DNA from: Neocallimastix lanati (nom. inval.)
Taxonomy: Eukaryota; Neocallimastigomycota; Neocallimastigomycetes; Neocallimastigales; Neocallimastigaceae
DNA: 64,000 nt
Direction: 5' to 3'
Assembly (NCBI GenBank): GCA_016946835.1
Contig: JACVTC010000062.1
Coordinates: 371,001-435,000, forward strand
In this document: piece after piece, positions 21,408 through 33,999 of the stretch
Layout: the number at the start of each line of letters is the position of its first letter
Numbering within the stretch: the stretch's first letter is position 1
The notes under the pieces: generated by a model
What the model was told of the DNA's origin: nothing
Databases searched by the model: none
The model's input: the letters and a program-made list of their open reading frames with translations, nothing else
Made by a program: the position numbers and the translations under genes

Positions 21408-24125
21408 CTATCTGTAATTATTGATAAGTTTATAAATAGATTTATAGGTATCCTTGAAACCATATTCCCAATGATATTTATAATTTATATTATCAATGGT
21501 TTCATCATTATCATTAATATTATGACAATCTGCTCCATGGCTAATTAAATATTCAGTGATATCAATATTTCGACATTGAATGGCATAAACCAACGGTGTA
21601 TTTCCTTTTTCATCCCGGATATTAATATTTAAATCATTTTCAATTAAAATATTTAAAAGATCTAAACGATTATCCACAATAATTTTATGAATTATTTCAC
21701 TGGTAAAATCATTGACATTATTCTTCACTAAATATTCAAATATTTTTGTTTTCCCGACTTTGGAGGTACTAATTAAAACATTGATATCATTTTCATTTTT
21801 AAAATTAATATTAGCTCCACATTTCACTAAATATTTTACGATATCTACCCTATTTAATTCAATGGCATACATAACTATGGAAAGATTTCTATTTTTAATG
21901 AAAAAATTAATATTAGCTCCATTTTTAATTAGGAGCATGACCACCGATAACGATTTCTTTTCAATGGCATATACTAATGGTGTATTACCTTCCATATCCA
22001 CAAAGTTAACATCCGATCCTCTTTCAATGAGACTAGCAATTTTAAAACTTATATTTAAATAGTAATAGGAAATTTTTTTTTCTTTATTCATACAAGAATT
22101 AATACTCTTAATAATTGAAATTAATGGAGTTTCACCTCGCCTATTAGGCCTATTTAATAATAAATTTTTATTATTAATTAAAATGGTGACTAAATCTGTA
22201 CATTTAGTGACGGAAATATCAAAAGCTGAATTACCAAATTTATCAATAAAGTTAAGATCAGCGCCATTGCTAATTAAATATTTAGAGGTTTCAATGTCCC
22301 CATTAAGAATGGAATAGTAGAGGATGCTGTTACCATTCGCATCCTTACGATTGATATCTAAATATTTTACTAAAAATTTAAAAATCCCTTGATGTTCTAT
22401 CCTATAGGAAAGCGTTAAGGGGGTATTTCCATTAACATCAATAATATTCATATCGATATGATGCTTTATACCATATTTAATTAAGAGAATGACACTATCA
22501 AAATCATCTTTATAAATAGCTTTAATTAAAGGATAATTTCCACTGGCATCTTTTTCATTAATATTTACATCTTGTTCGAAAAGATATTTAATAAATTTTA
22601 CATTGTAATTATACCTATCAATAACTAAAGAAAGTAAGGAAGTTCCATTTCTATTTTTAGTATTACTGTCTGCTCCCTTTTCTAATAAATATTTAAAGAT
22701 ATCCACACTATTCGCATAGAAGGCTGTAATAATAGGATATTCATCATTTTCATTTTTTGTATTGATATTAATTTGATGACAATACTTCTCCGTTTCCAAT
22801 AAATATCGTACCAAGGTAATATTTTTTCTTTCAATGGCCATATTTAGAATAATATTTAAATAATAGGTATCATGGCCTTTAAAAGAAGAAGGAGGAGGAG
22901 GAGGAGGAGGAGAGAGGAAAGAGGAAGGAATGGAACGATTCTGATCTTCTTTTTTTATTAATGATGATGAAGAATGTGGAAGAGAAGTTGAGGAGGGTGA
23001 AGGTGAACAACAACAAGAAGAAGAAGAAGATGATGATGATGGTGAAGATGATGAGGATGATGAGGATGATGATGTTTGTGATGATGATGGTGATGATGGT
23101 AATAATGGTGGTGATGATAGTATTGATGAAGGTGACGATGAAAGATGAGGATGAGGATAAGAATGAGGATTCTCTTTAGAAGACAAATTTAAAGCTTTTT
23201 CAATCAACAATTTCAAAATCTCCATATTATTATTTTCAGTAGTATATAAAAAATTTTTTTCAGAAATAATGCTTTTAAAACTGAAAGAGTCATAACACAA
23301 AATATTTTTTACGAAACAATAATCGTTTAATTTGATAGCCTTTTCCAATATATCATAAAGATTAATTCTGCGAAAGAGAATATCATGTTCACTACCGTCG
23401 TTTTCAAAAATAATTTTAATCGCTTCATAATTTTCTTCCTTACTGGCATCACTGTAATAACTTTCATAGGTATTTTCTCTAATTTTTAATTTATTTTTTT
23501 CATTAGTGATGATGGTTTGGAATTGAAATGGGGTGAACGGTGTACAATTTTTATACCATTTCAAAAGATTGATAATGAAGGTATTATCAAAGATATAATG
23601 TTTAAAGATAATATCTAAAAATTTATTTTTAAAAGATCGTATAAAATTAGAGATTAAACAGGAATTGATATTCGTGAATAAAAAGTATGTATCATATCCA
23701 TGATTTAAAATATATTTTAAATTTTTGTTATTGAGAGAGCCATAGGTATTGAGATAATTAATAATATCACCATCATCCTTATTATTTATACAATAATTAA
23801 TATCCGCACCATTTTTTAATAACATATCTGCTAATGTAAATTTATTTTTGAGGACTGCAGAAAAAAGAGGATTTTTATCCTTACCATTTTCATGAATAGT
23901 GAAATTTAACTCCTCATACTGTTCCTGTCTAGTAATGAATTGAATGATTTCTAAGGAAGCACCATTCTCTATTGAATAAATCAATAAATCAAAGGTATCA
24001 CTACATAAAACTTTTATGGTGATGTCCCTTTCTATAATATAATTTTCTAATTCAGTTTTATTATTATTTTTTAAGATAAGTTTTAATTCTTTTTGTATTT
24101 CTTCATTGGTATTTTTATTATCCAT
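21408..24125 (-). CDS. Large ankyrin-repeat protein with Ser/Pro-rich linker (905 aa)
   Basis: Single-exon gene starting MDNKNTNEEIQKELKLIL. The N-terminal half has degenerate ankyrin-like units (NPLFSAVLKNKFTLADMLLK, NGADINYCINNKD). Residues of about 325-420 are a low-complexity insert of Ser, Pro and Cys runs, encoded by imperfect GAA/GAT/GGA triplet runs on the plus strand. After it come about a dozen better ankyrin repeats (KYLLEKGADSNTKNRNGTSL; LIKNGANINFFIKN; YLISHGADCHNIND). Unlike the two ankyrin genes near the window start, its repeats are well diverged from one another, so this is an older gene of another subfamily. No other domain, signal peptide or membrane helix is seen. The binding partner is unknown. 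Confidence 0.85.
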   Translation of the reverse strand: MDNKNTNEEIQKELKLILKNNNKTELENYIIERDITIKVLCSDTFDLLIYSIENGASLEIIQFITRQEQYEELNFTIHENGKDKNPLFSAVLKNKFTLADMLLKNGADINYCINNKDDGDIINYLNTYGSLNNKNLKYILNHGYDTYFLFTNINSCLISNFIRSFKNKFLDIIFKHYIFDNTFIINLLKWYKNCTPFTPFQFQTIITNEKNKLKIRENTYESYYSDASKEENYEAIKIIFENDGSEHDILFRRINLYDILEKAIKLNDYCFVKNILCYDSFSFKSIISEKNFLYTTENNNMEILKLLIEKALNLSSKENPHSYPHPHLSSSPSSILSSPPLLPSSPSSSQTSSSSSSSSSSPSSSSSSSSCCCSPSPSSTSLPHSSSSLIKKEDQNRSIPSSFLSPPPPPPPSSFKGHDTYYLNIILNMAIERKNITLVRYLLETEKYCHQININTKNENDEYPIITAFYANSVDIFKYLLEKGADSNTKNRNGTSLLSLVIDRYNYNVKFIKYLFEQDVNINEKDASGNYPLIKAIYKDDFDSVILLIKYGIKHHIDMNIIDVNGNTPLTLSYRIEHQGIFKFLVKYLDINRKDANGNSILYYSILNGDIETSKYLISNGADLNFIDKFGNSAFDISVTKCTDLVTILINNKNLLLNRPNRRGETPLISIIKSINSCMNKEKKISYYYLNISFKIASLIERGSDVNFVDMEGNTPLVYAIEKKSLSVVMLLIKNGANINFFIKNRNLSIVMYAIELNRVDIVKYLVKCGANINFKNENDINVLISTSKVGKTKIFEYLVKNNVNDFTSEIIHKIIVDNRLDLLNILIENDLNINIRDEKGNTPLVYAIQCRNIDITEYLISHGADCHNINDNDETIDNINYKYHWEYGFKDTYKSIYKLINNYR

Positions 24126-25123
24126 AATTTTTAAATATTTATAAATTAATGAATTAATGATATAATATATTATAATAATATATAATAATATATAATAATA
24201 TATAATAATATATATATAATATATATAATAATATTTAAAAGATATAGTAATAAATAAATAATATTTAAAAAAAAAAAAGAAGAAGAAGAAAAAGGAGAAA
24301 AAATGAATAAGAATAATAGAATAATAGAATAATAATAAAAAAGTAATTTAATATTTAATAAAAAAAAAAAAAAAAAAAAAAAAGTTAAATAAAATAATCT
24401 ATATACAGTTTCTTCTTTTTTTTTTTATTTATTTATTCTAATAATAAAAAAATATATTTTTAATAAAAAGTACATATATCTAATGATGTGAAAAAAAAAA
24501 ATGTTTATTTTTAAATAAAAAAAAAAAAAATAATTGAACAATTTTTTAAATTTTTTTTTATTTTTTTATTTCTTTTAATTTGTTTTTAATTTGTTAATTT
24601 TTTAATATTTTAAAATTTAATTAAATTAAATTTTAATTTCTATTTAATTAATAATTAAAAAAATAAAAATAAAATAAAATAAAATAAAATAAAAAAATAA
24701 AAAATATACGCTTCATTTAATAAAATAAAAACAAAACAATAATAATAATATAATTAAAATACAATAAATTTTATATATATTATTATACTAGTATTAATGC
24801 TATTATTTATATATTAAATATTTATTATTTAAATATTAAATTATGATAATTAACAACCATTAAATATTCACTATTAACTGTTAGTTGTTATAAAAGAAGA
24901 ATTAATATTTAATAATAATAATAATTAAATGAAATTATTTAATATTTAATATGAAAAAAATTTTTGACAATTTTTTTATTTTTTATTTTCATTTTCATTT
25001 ATTATTTAGAGAGAAAAAAAGCTTATTAAATATTAAATTAACTATAAAATGATTAGAAAAGAATAGTAAAAATGTTAATGGCATAGTTATTATTATATAT
25101 TTTTGTATTATAATCAATATATT

Positions 25124-25158
<35 letters not shown>

Positions 25159-26560
25159 ATCCATAATAAATAATTTAATTTTTTATTTTAATTAAAAAAA
25201 TTTTTTTTTAAATATTTATTAAATATTAAGCTATATTAATTATATTAATTAAACAATAATAATAATAAAATTAATTATAAATATAAAATAATTTAAAATA
25301 AAAAATAGAGTTAATATTATTATTTAAAAAATTACTTTTTTTTGTTTGTTTGTTATATATACTACTATACTACATATTCTATACTATTTGACAATTAATA
25401 ATTTTTTATTATTATTATTATCATATTAAAATTAAAAAAAATTATATTATTTATATATTATATATAATTATAATACAATAATTGATTATTATATAAGTAC
25501 TTTTCTATCTCTTTATATTTATTAATTAAAAATAATTATCTTTCTCTTTATATTTAATTAAAAATAATTAATCTTTCTCTTTATACCTATTAATTAAAAA
25601 AAAATAATTATCTTTCTCTATATATTTATTAATTTAAAATAATTATCTATTTCTTTATACTTTTAAATGAATATTTAAATTAATCATATATATATTTATT
25701 TTTATTAAAAAAGTGCCAAATTATTTACATATGTGATATTCTAATAATAATTAATGACTTTATATATTTATCTTCATATTTAAATATTTTTTAATTCTAT
25801 ATTATATTTTTTTTAAATTTGATACTACATTAATTATAATATTAATTTTAATTTCATAATTATTTAAGGTTGTGGATTCATAGAACACAAAAAATAATGT
25901 AAATATTATTTTTTTTTTTTTTTTTTATTTATTATATATTAATAATATATTTATTATTTTATACAATTTCACATAAGAAAAATAATAATAAATAGAATCT
26001 TTTTTATTCATCCCTTTATATTTAATAAAATATTCTTATATTAATTAATTAGAAATTGATAATTATATCTTTAAGAAATAATATATACAATACAGACCAA
26101 CCATTTTTATTATTTTATAGATATTATTAAAAAGTCATTTTATTATTAAAAAAAAAGAGTCATTAATTATTATTAAAATATATTTTATTTAATATTTTCA
26201 TTTTATTCCTTTATTTTTTTTTTTTTTACTGAATTTTTTTACTATAAAAAATTGCTTTTCATATTATTATCAAGTATGATTTAATTTAATTATAAAATTA
26301 ATTATAATTAAATTATTAATTATTAATATTAGTTCTAATAACTAGTATTAACAGTTTAGAAAAGAATAATATTTATTTATGGTTCTTTTTAATTTATGAG
26401 TTTATTATAACAAATTATAGTAAAAACTAAAAACACTAAAATCATAAATGGAAGTTTTAATTATGAAATTTATGTAATTATTAAAAGGATTTATATTAAA
26501 ATTATTATTATTATTATTAATATTATATTATAATAATTATAATAATAATAATCACTCTTA
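24126..26560. other. Gene-free AT-rich region
   Basis: Homopolymers (A run about 24360-24382, A run about 25126-25157), TA and AAT simple repeats. No coding, tRNA or rRNA signal is visible. It includes the short tandem repeat at 25497-25660. Confidence 0.7.
25497..25660. repeat. Four-copy tandem repeat, about 40-45 bp unit
   Basis: The phrase TTATCTTTCTCTTTATA followed by TTATTAATTAAAAATAA recurs four times with small changes. Confidence 0.7.
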
Positions 26561-27835
26561 ATTTCTAAAAGAGAACTTCAGAGCCTTGTTTATACTTTTT
26601 TGTGAAAATAAGGTTAACTATAAAATGAATTTCTAATCTTAACAAATCTCTTATCTATGAAAAGATTAGATGAGAAGCCTAGATTAGTTTTTGGTCGATA
26701 TTCTATCCATATAGATCATCGTATTAAATAAGACCAATTACTTCCAAGAAATAATGAGAAAAATCTATATTATCCAATTATTTAATCTGAATTTTCTAGA
26801 ACTTTATATAAAAATAATGAAATAATATATTAAAAAATTATTTTATTCAAAACAAACTGTATCAATCAATCTATTAATGTATTTATTATTTTATAAAAAA
26901 TACATTGGTATTATCCTAATGTTAAAAGTACTACAAAATAGTTTCACTATTTTCTAAATAAGAAATGAACTAATTTATTCATTAAACTATTATTTAGGGT
27001 TTGTTCTATTAAACAATCTTTTATTAGTTGCTTAGTTATAGAGTATTACTGTTGTAAAGAATAAGTTTCCTACCAATTCAAATATTAAATAATTAATTTG
27101 ACAAAGTCGAAGATAATATAACACTTCTCTATTCGAGTTGTACTAGGAAAAGTTTTATTACTCTATAATAAATAATAATAGTTTAACACATAAAGAATAT
27201 AACACAACACTATTTACTCTATTCATTAATAGGAGGCTGGGTTTACACTAAGTATCTATAGTTTATTATTTTAATTAATTATTTTTTTTTATTCAATAAT
27301 AAAATATTTTTGTTAATACAATTTACATTAATAGTAACGCTAGTGCGTTACAGTTTTAATGACATGATTTACTTTATACATGTCAATAATCTTATGAGTG
27401 GATACATACTTAATTAATATAAACTTACTAATTAACTAAAACTATCTAAATAAATAAAAATAAATTTAACTAATTATATAAAATTAATAAATAAAACATA
27501 ATAAAATAAATGTACAAATATTGTATGAAATTAAACCATGATTTTATGTAAAATAACCATGGATATCATCTAAGATATCATAAGAACTTTCTTCTAACGA
27601 ATGGACTAAAATTTTTTTGTGGGATAACGATTTATCTAATATCAGCTTGAACCTTTAACCCCATTAGCAGGTCATAAAAAGTATCTTAATTTTCAATTAT
27701 TCTAAAATTTATTGAAATAGTTAAGTGACCAATTGTTATAGGTATTAGGAACTAATAAATTTTTCTTGGGGTCACAATCTACAGCAGCTTGTCAGATTCT
27801 ACTGGAATAGAATCCAATTTTCTTAATATTTATAC
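26560..27835. other. Less AT-rich island of unknown origin
   Basis: Complexity is higher than in the flanks, with islands at about 26570-26770, 26990-27260 and 27540-27830, but no convincing reading frame on either strand. It includes a 7-bp perfect inverted repeat, GTAACGC-TAGT-GCGTTAC (27334-27351). It is probably decayed mobile-element sequence; the family is not identified. Confidence 0.4.
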
Positions 27836-28267
27836 ATAAAAAAAAAAAAATAAAAAAAAAAAAAAAGAAATAATATTTAATTTTTAATTTTTAATTTATT
27901 TTATTTATTTATTTTATTTTATCTTATTTTTATTTTTTTTTATTTTATTTTTTTTATTTTATTTTATTTCTATTTTATTTTATTTTATTTTATTTTATTT
28001 TATTTTATTTTTTATTTTATTTTATTTTTTATTTTATTTTATTTTTTATTTTATTTTATTTTATTTTATTTTATTTTGTATGTTTGTTTATTTGTTTATT
28101 TGGTATTCTCTATATTTTATTAATCTATTTTTTTAAAAAAAATTTTTTTTAAAATAAATCTTTTAAATAAAAAAAATAATATATATTATTTATTTATTAT
28201 TTATTTATTTATTTATTTATTTATTATTTATTATTTATTGTGTGTTTATTTATTTATTATTATTAAT
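27836..28267. repeat. (TTTTA)n and (TTTA)n simple-sequence tract
   Basis: A run of A, then about 180 bases of imperfect TTTTA/TTTTTA pentamers (27890-28078), then TTTA tetramers (28190-28260). Confidence 0.85.
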
Positions 28268-28590
28268 TTTTTTATTTTATTTTTATTTTTTTTTTTTAGA
28301 CCGGCAAGAGGGTGGTACATTAATGCCTCCAATCTCTCCCTCAAAATATCAGACTCTCTTTGAATTCTTTGCCGAACTGTTTTAATGCATTTCTTTCTCT
28401 AAGAAAGGTTAATATGAAAGACATTCTCTATACACCACTTTATACGACGGGCTTCTTTATACGATGATAGTTCAAGAGTTTACTCTTGAACTATCATCGA
28501 GGGAAAAAACAACTACACTAATCCTCTCACAGATCCAGAAACCTTATATATGTTAGTCTCTAGTACTAACCACCAGGATAAAAACTGGAA
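28268..28590 (-). mobile_element. Second tRNA-headed SINE-like element with a palindromic core
   Basis: A less AT-rich stretch of about 290 bases bordered on the left by a T-rich tract (poly-A tail on the minus strand). On the minus strand its right end reads TGGTGGTTAGTACTAGAG (A-box-like), then ACTAACAT (an anticodon loop that would read AAC) and GGTTTCTGGATCTGTGAG (weak B box). The layout matches the SINE at 2653-3051, and both start with TAGAC after the tail, but the bodies differ. The target duplication cannot be set because the flanks are simple sequence. Confidence 0.6.
28462..28499. repeat. 38-bp palindrome: 18-bp perfect arms, 2-base spacer
   Basis: The arms CGATGATAGTTCAAGAGT and ACTCTTGAACTATCATCG are exactly complementary around TT. 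It lies inside the SINE-like element and would form a very stable hairpin in an RNA copy. Confidence 0.95.
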
Positions 28591-29595
28591 CGATTATTAT
28601 AATAATGATTATTATTAAATTTCTTTTATGTAATCCATTTTATGATAGTTTAATACTAAAAATATAATATATATAATATAATATATATATTAAAAGATAA
28701 AAAAAAAAATATGATAAATATTTTAACTGTTTTTGGATATTAATTACTTTGATCATCTTCAAAAAAAAAGAGAAAAAATTGATATTACTATAAATTTTTT
28801 CTTTTGACAATCAATCATTATATATAAATATATTTATTTATATTCAATAATTTATTTCATTAATTGATTGTATTTTTGTATATCTATACATCTATATATT
28901 TTCATATACATATAAAAAACAAGTTTTTTTTTTTTTTTTTTTTGTTTTTTTGTTTTTTTTTGTTTTGTTTTTGTTTTGTTTTGTTTTGTTTTTTGTTTTA
29001 CTTTGTTTTCTTTATTTTGCTTTTTTTTGTTTTTGTTTTGCTATGTTTGTTTGTTTGTTCTACTTTTATTTTAATTTTAATTGATTTACTATAGTTTTTT
29101 TTTTTTTTTTTTTTTGTATTTTTTTTCTACATCATATCCATTCGAATATTTGGAAATTCCAGAATTCTAAAAACACAACCTTGAAAAATACCAATAAAAA
29201 ATGGTTGTAACGTAATAACGGTAAATTCTAATGATTTTATTACATACCAATAGGCATATCCTTTTTATTTTTTATTTTTATTTTTTTTTATTTTTTTTTT
29301 TAATTAATTATATATTTATAGATATATGTATTATATATATGTATTATATATATGTATTATATATATATGTATATATAGAAAATAATAATAATAAATAATT
29401 ATAAAAAAATATTACATTAATATGTATTTATATATTTATATATATTTGAAAAAAAAAAAAAAAATTAAAATAAAAACAGTTTAAAATATAATTATATTGA
29501 GTTTTTGTTTTTGTTTAAAATTATTCTATTTTTATTCTTAAATATTAAAAACAATTTTTAATAATTTTTAAGAAATAATAGAAGATGAGGTAGAA
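28591..29595. other. Gene-free region with a T/G-rich tract
   Basis: About 28923-29060 is nearly pure T with spaced G (TTTTG and GTTTT units); TA and T runs follow. No gene is seen. A slightly richer patch at 29130-29260 has no recognisable content. Confidence 0.65.
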
Positions 29596-30059
29596 TTATA
29601 TGATAACTTTTAGATATTCTTTTATCCTCTTACCCACTAAAAATCCATTAATAATGCCCACTATTCCACCATATATGATATACACCAGAATGATGATTGG
29701 AATATATTTTTTTCTTCTTATGGAAATAAATGTGAAAAATGAACTTATACTACAAATAAAAGCATTGATAAACATACACCATAAAGTAATAAATCTTATA
29801 ATATCTTTTTTTTTTTTTTTTTTTTTTTTTAATTATAACATACATATATAATATAATTAATATATATATAAATATATTAATAATAAATAAAAAAAAAAAT
29901 TCATATAATATATATAATATATTTATATAATTTAAGTAAAAAAAATGAAAACATACCACTTTTATAATAAAGTATTTTTCTAAATTCAAAGGTAAGATAT
30001 GGATTTGAAAGGGAAGGAAATGAAGGGACCTCATAATTATCTGGAACTTTAGATGTCAT
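29596..30059 (-). CDS. TMEM170-like small membrane protein, 2 exons (103 aa)
   Basis: Exon 1 is 29957-30059 (from MTSKVPDNYEVPSFPSLSNP), ending in a GTATGT donor. Exon 2 is 29596-29804, after a long T-rich intron. Total 312 nt, frame kept through a phase-1 junction (Ser-Asp). The product has a polar head of about 35 residues, then hydrophobic helices around FITLWCMFINAFICSISSFF and YIPIIILVYIIYGGIVGIIN, with a basic RRKK between. Length, helix spacing and the G-rich last helix resemble the TMEM170 family of ER and nuclear-envelope proteins; that assignment is from memory of the family. It is divergent from the histone-fold gene at 30581. Confidence 0.65.
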
Positions 30060-30208
30060 ATTTTTTACTTTTTATTATTAATTTATTAATTTATTTTTTT
30101 TTTTAATAAAAAACTATTTTATATAAATATATTTTTTACTTTTACTTTTACTTTTAATATATTTAATATTATATTTAATTATTTGTAATATTCTTTTTTC
30201 TTGTTATA

Positions 30209-30243
<35 letters not shown>

Positions 30244-30580
30244 TATTTTTTTAATTTTAATTTTATTATATAAAATATATAAATATAAATTAAAAATAAT
30301 AATTTTTTTTTATATTGAAGATTTAAAATATTAAAAAAAAAAAAATTAAACTTTAAATATTAATAAAATTTATTTTTACTAATATTTAAGTATTTTTTCT
30401 TATATTATTATATAAACTTTAATTTTTGATATTTAAATATATATATATATATATATTAAATTTATCTACTCTTTTACAGTTTATTTATTTATTAATTTTA
30501 TAGAAATAGAAAAAACTCTTACACATTTATTATTACTTTCTAAAATTAAAATAAAAATTTATTAAAAAAAAAATTTCAAT
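30060..30580. promoter_or_regulatory. Shared upstream region of two divergent genes
   Basis: 521 bases of AT-rich DNA separate the ATGs of the TMEM170-like gene (minus) and the histone-fold gene (plus). It must hold both start regions. No specific factor site can be named; T and A runs and a (TA)n run near 30439-30456 are the only visible features. Confidence 0.5.
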
Positions 30581-31178
30581 ATGTCTAATAAAATAGGTTT
30601 CTTACCAAAAAAGAGAAGTTTACCTCAAACGACGACTTCATTTCCATTGACTAGAGTAAAACGTATTATGAAAGAGGATAAAGATGTGATACAAATTAGT
30701 AATGAATCCGTTTTTCTTGTTTCTCTTGCGACTGTAATTTTTTTTTTTTTAAAAAAAAGAAATTCAATTCTTTTATTTCATTTATTTTAATTTTATTATA
30801 TTTATTATATATAAAAGAAATAATTAAATATGTAACTAATTTAGTATAAATAAATTCATTTTCAAAAATTTAAATTTAATGGCATTTCAAATAATATATT
30901 TTTTTTTTTTAATACTAAATTTTATAAATTATTATTATCATTACTTTTTTTTTTTTATTGTTATAAATATTATTATTATTATTATCATAATAATTATAGG
31001 AATACTTTTTAGAATATTTTGCAAAAAAATCATATAGTCAATCTCAAGGTGAAAAGAGACGTACAGTGACATATAAAGATATTGGTAAATTTCACCATTT
31101 AATATTTATTAATTAATAATCTTATTTGATTTTATATATATTAATAAATGTAAAAAAATAAAAATAAAAATAAAAATA

Positions 31179-31209
<31 letters not shown>

Positions 31210-31533
31210 AAAAAAAAAAAAATAAAAAAAAAAAAAATTTTAATTAATATAGTTTTCTTAACATTTTTTTTTTAAAAAAAATAGCTAATGTAGTGAAAGA
31301 TATCGATCAATTAGAATTTTTATCAGGTAAAAATAATATATATTTATATATAAATATTAAAATTTAAAATGTAATTCATAAAAATGATGTTAATTAATAA
31401 ATGCTATTTGAAATTAATTTTATAACATTAAAAACTATTTTTTTTTTTTTTTTTTTTATAATATATATTTATACATTATATTTATATATATATAATAGAT
31501 GTTGTACCAGAATCTGTACCATTTAAAAAATAA
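30581..31533 (+). CDS. Histone-fold protein, CHRAC1/Dpb3 (POLE4-like) type, 4 exons (104 aa)
   Basis: Exons 30581-30733, 31000-31084, 31285-31326, 31499-31533 (315 nt, 105 codons with stop), all GT-AG. The rebuilt protein carries the CBF/NF-Y type histone fold. FPLTRVKRIMKEDKDV is helix 1 and loop 1. SNESVFLVSLATEYFLEYFA is the long helix 2. The rest spans RTVTYKDIANVVKDIDQLEF and the closing SDVVPESVPF, where CHRAC1 and Dpb3 have a similar F-L-x-D-hh-P ending. Such proteins pair with a POLE3/Dpb4-type partner in DNA polymerase epsilon or in ISWI chromatin-remodelling complexes. CHRAC1-like fits best, but sequence alone does not separate the two complexes. Confidence 0.78.
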
Positions 31534-31955
31534 AAGAGTTAATGAAAGAGAAAATTTTAATGAAAATATATTGAAAAAATAATCCAATAAATTAAAGAAA
31601 TAATCAAATATATCAGAAATTAAGAAATTTATATTAAGCAATAGAATTCAAAACAAAAAAAAAAAAAAAAAGGAAAATAAAATATTTATTCATCAATTAT
31701 ATTTTTCTATTGATATATCTATTAGTAATGGTTTTTGAGGAACAAATAATTTAATCTTATTTTATTTTTTATAAAAATCTAATCCATGAACAAATAATTT
31801 TTAATCAATATATATATATACCAATTAAGAAGTCTTTTTTTTTTTTTTTTTTTTTATAATCTCATATTTAATAAAAATTCACTATTTAATTTTTTTTTTT
31901 TTTTTTTTCAAATTCAAAATTTCAAAATTTCAAAATTTCAAAATTTCAAAATTTC

Positions 31956-31987
<32 letters not shown>

Positions 31988-32326
31988 TCATATACATTTT
32001 TTTTTACAAAAGTATTTAAAATAACAATAACAACAATAATATAGATTATTTTTATATTAACTTTATACATATATATACTATTATTTAACCTATATACAGA
32101 AAAAATATATACAAATAAAAATATATATAAATATATATATATTCACCCAAAACTAAAGATTCATTATCAGAAATCATGATACAGTGTGTGTTATCGAATT
32201 TCAAGATATGTGTGTGTATGTATAAATTTTCAATAGTAAAAAAAAAAAAAAGAAAAGGTAAAAATATAAAAATTGAAGGCAATGGTTGATTGATAAGATA
32301 GATAGGACAAGGAAGAAGAAAGAAAA

Positions 32327-32369
<43 letters not shown>

Positions 32370-32922
32370 CATTGAAAATTTACATATATTTATTAATAAT
32401 AATTAATTATATTTTTATATTTATTTTTTATATTGTTATAATATTATTTATATTTATATTTTTTATCTTTTTATATTTTTTTTTTTTTTAAAAAAAAAAA
32501 TTACAATGTAAAATAACAATAATAATAATAATATTGCCATTTTCTTTTTACCTATTTCTTTTTTTTTTTTTAAATGATTTTCTTTAAAAAATAGAGGAGG
32601 AGTTTTATTATTTACTTTTTTTTTTCTTTTTTTTTTCTTTTTTTTTATTTATTTATTTATTTAATTTATTTATTTGTTTTTTTATAAAAAAAAATAATAA
32701 TAAAGCTAATTTTTATTTTTTATTAATTACAGATATAATTATTGTTATTTTTTTTAATTTATTATTTAATAAAGATGAATGTATTGATATATAGATTATA
32801 CAATTTTTTTTTTATATTTATTTATATTTATATATTTATATTTATTTTAGGGAATATTAATTATTAATGATTATTATTATTAAATATCATTTAACTAAAG
32901 AATATTATTTCTTCTTTTCATC

Positions 32923-32959
<37 letters not shown>

Positions 32960-32976
32960 CTCCTAATATTAAACTA

Positions 32977-33010
<34 letters not shown>

Positions 33011-33070
33011 TATTGAATTATTATAATTATTAAAGGTGGATTTCTTTTTATAAATATTTTTGCAAATGTA

Positions 33071-33109
<39 letters not shown>

Positions 33110-33194
33110 AGTGATATCTTTTTTTTTTTTTTTTTTCTTATTTTTATAATTATTATTTTAATTTTATTATTATCATTATTATTATTTATATATA
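31534..33194. other. Gene-free spacer between convergent genes
   Basis: Dominated by A/T homopolymers: T runs near 31835-31855 and 32339-32367, one of about 35 near 32925-32959, and an (AAATTTC)n run at about 31908-31960. ATT triplets also occur. No gene is seen. Confidence 0.65.
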
Positions 33195-33968
33195 TTAAAC
33201 AGTTTTTGGTGTAACAATATCATTACTATTGGAGGAATCCTTATTTAATTTACTGATATCAATTTTTTTAATTTCTAATGGGTTTTCATTCACGACATAC
33301 ATGGTTTGATTCCCCTTTTCACTAATGGAGGACATTAATGGTACGGATTCTTTATCAATATCCATCATTGTTGATCCAGTACTACTGTAAATTTCATTTG
33401 GTTCCGATGAAGCAGAATTAATTTCATTCATATTTTTATTCATTCTTCTCAACTGTTCAGCAAAACCAAAGTTTGGACAAATACAACTACGGGCTAATTT
33501 TGTTTTTTCTAATGCTTCCTCATAGCTATAGTTTCTTTTTTTCATTAAATAACCAATTAAAATAGCAGATGAACGAGATACACCAGCATTACTATATAAA
33601 ATAAATAGAATAAAATAAAATTAATATAAAAATAAAACAAACACATAATAATAATATATAATATATAATATTTAATTAACAAATGAAAAATAAAAATATT
33701 AAAATTATTATTTTCGATATAAATATAATAAATAATAGATAAACCAATACTAATATTTTAGTTTAAAAAAAAATAATAATAATAACAACAATATATATAT
33801 TATATGTATATTTATTAACATAAATTTATTATATATTTCTAAACATAAATATATAAAAATGAATAGGTATAATAATTATACATATGTATATCAATGTATA
33901 CTATATATAACTTTTTTCTAACAGTTTATTTTTTTATATTTTACTTTTTTATATTATTTTATTAAAAA

Positions 33969-33999
<31 letters not shown>

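Noticed and set aside
22961-23179. Met/Lys-rich plus-strand frame
   Set aside because: Antisense of the Ser/Pro insert of the 905-residue ankyrin protein.
30581-30790. 69-aa protein as a complete gene
   Set aside because: The frame simply runs through the first intron; splicing gives a full histone fold.
32085-32372. 95-aa Lys-rich minus-strand frame
   Set aside because: It starts in a homopolymer, has no conserved pattern, and lies in simple sequence.
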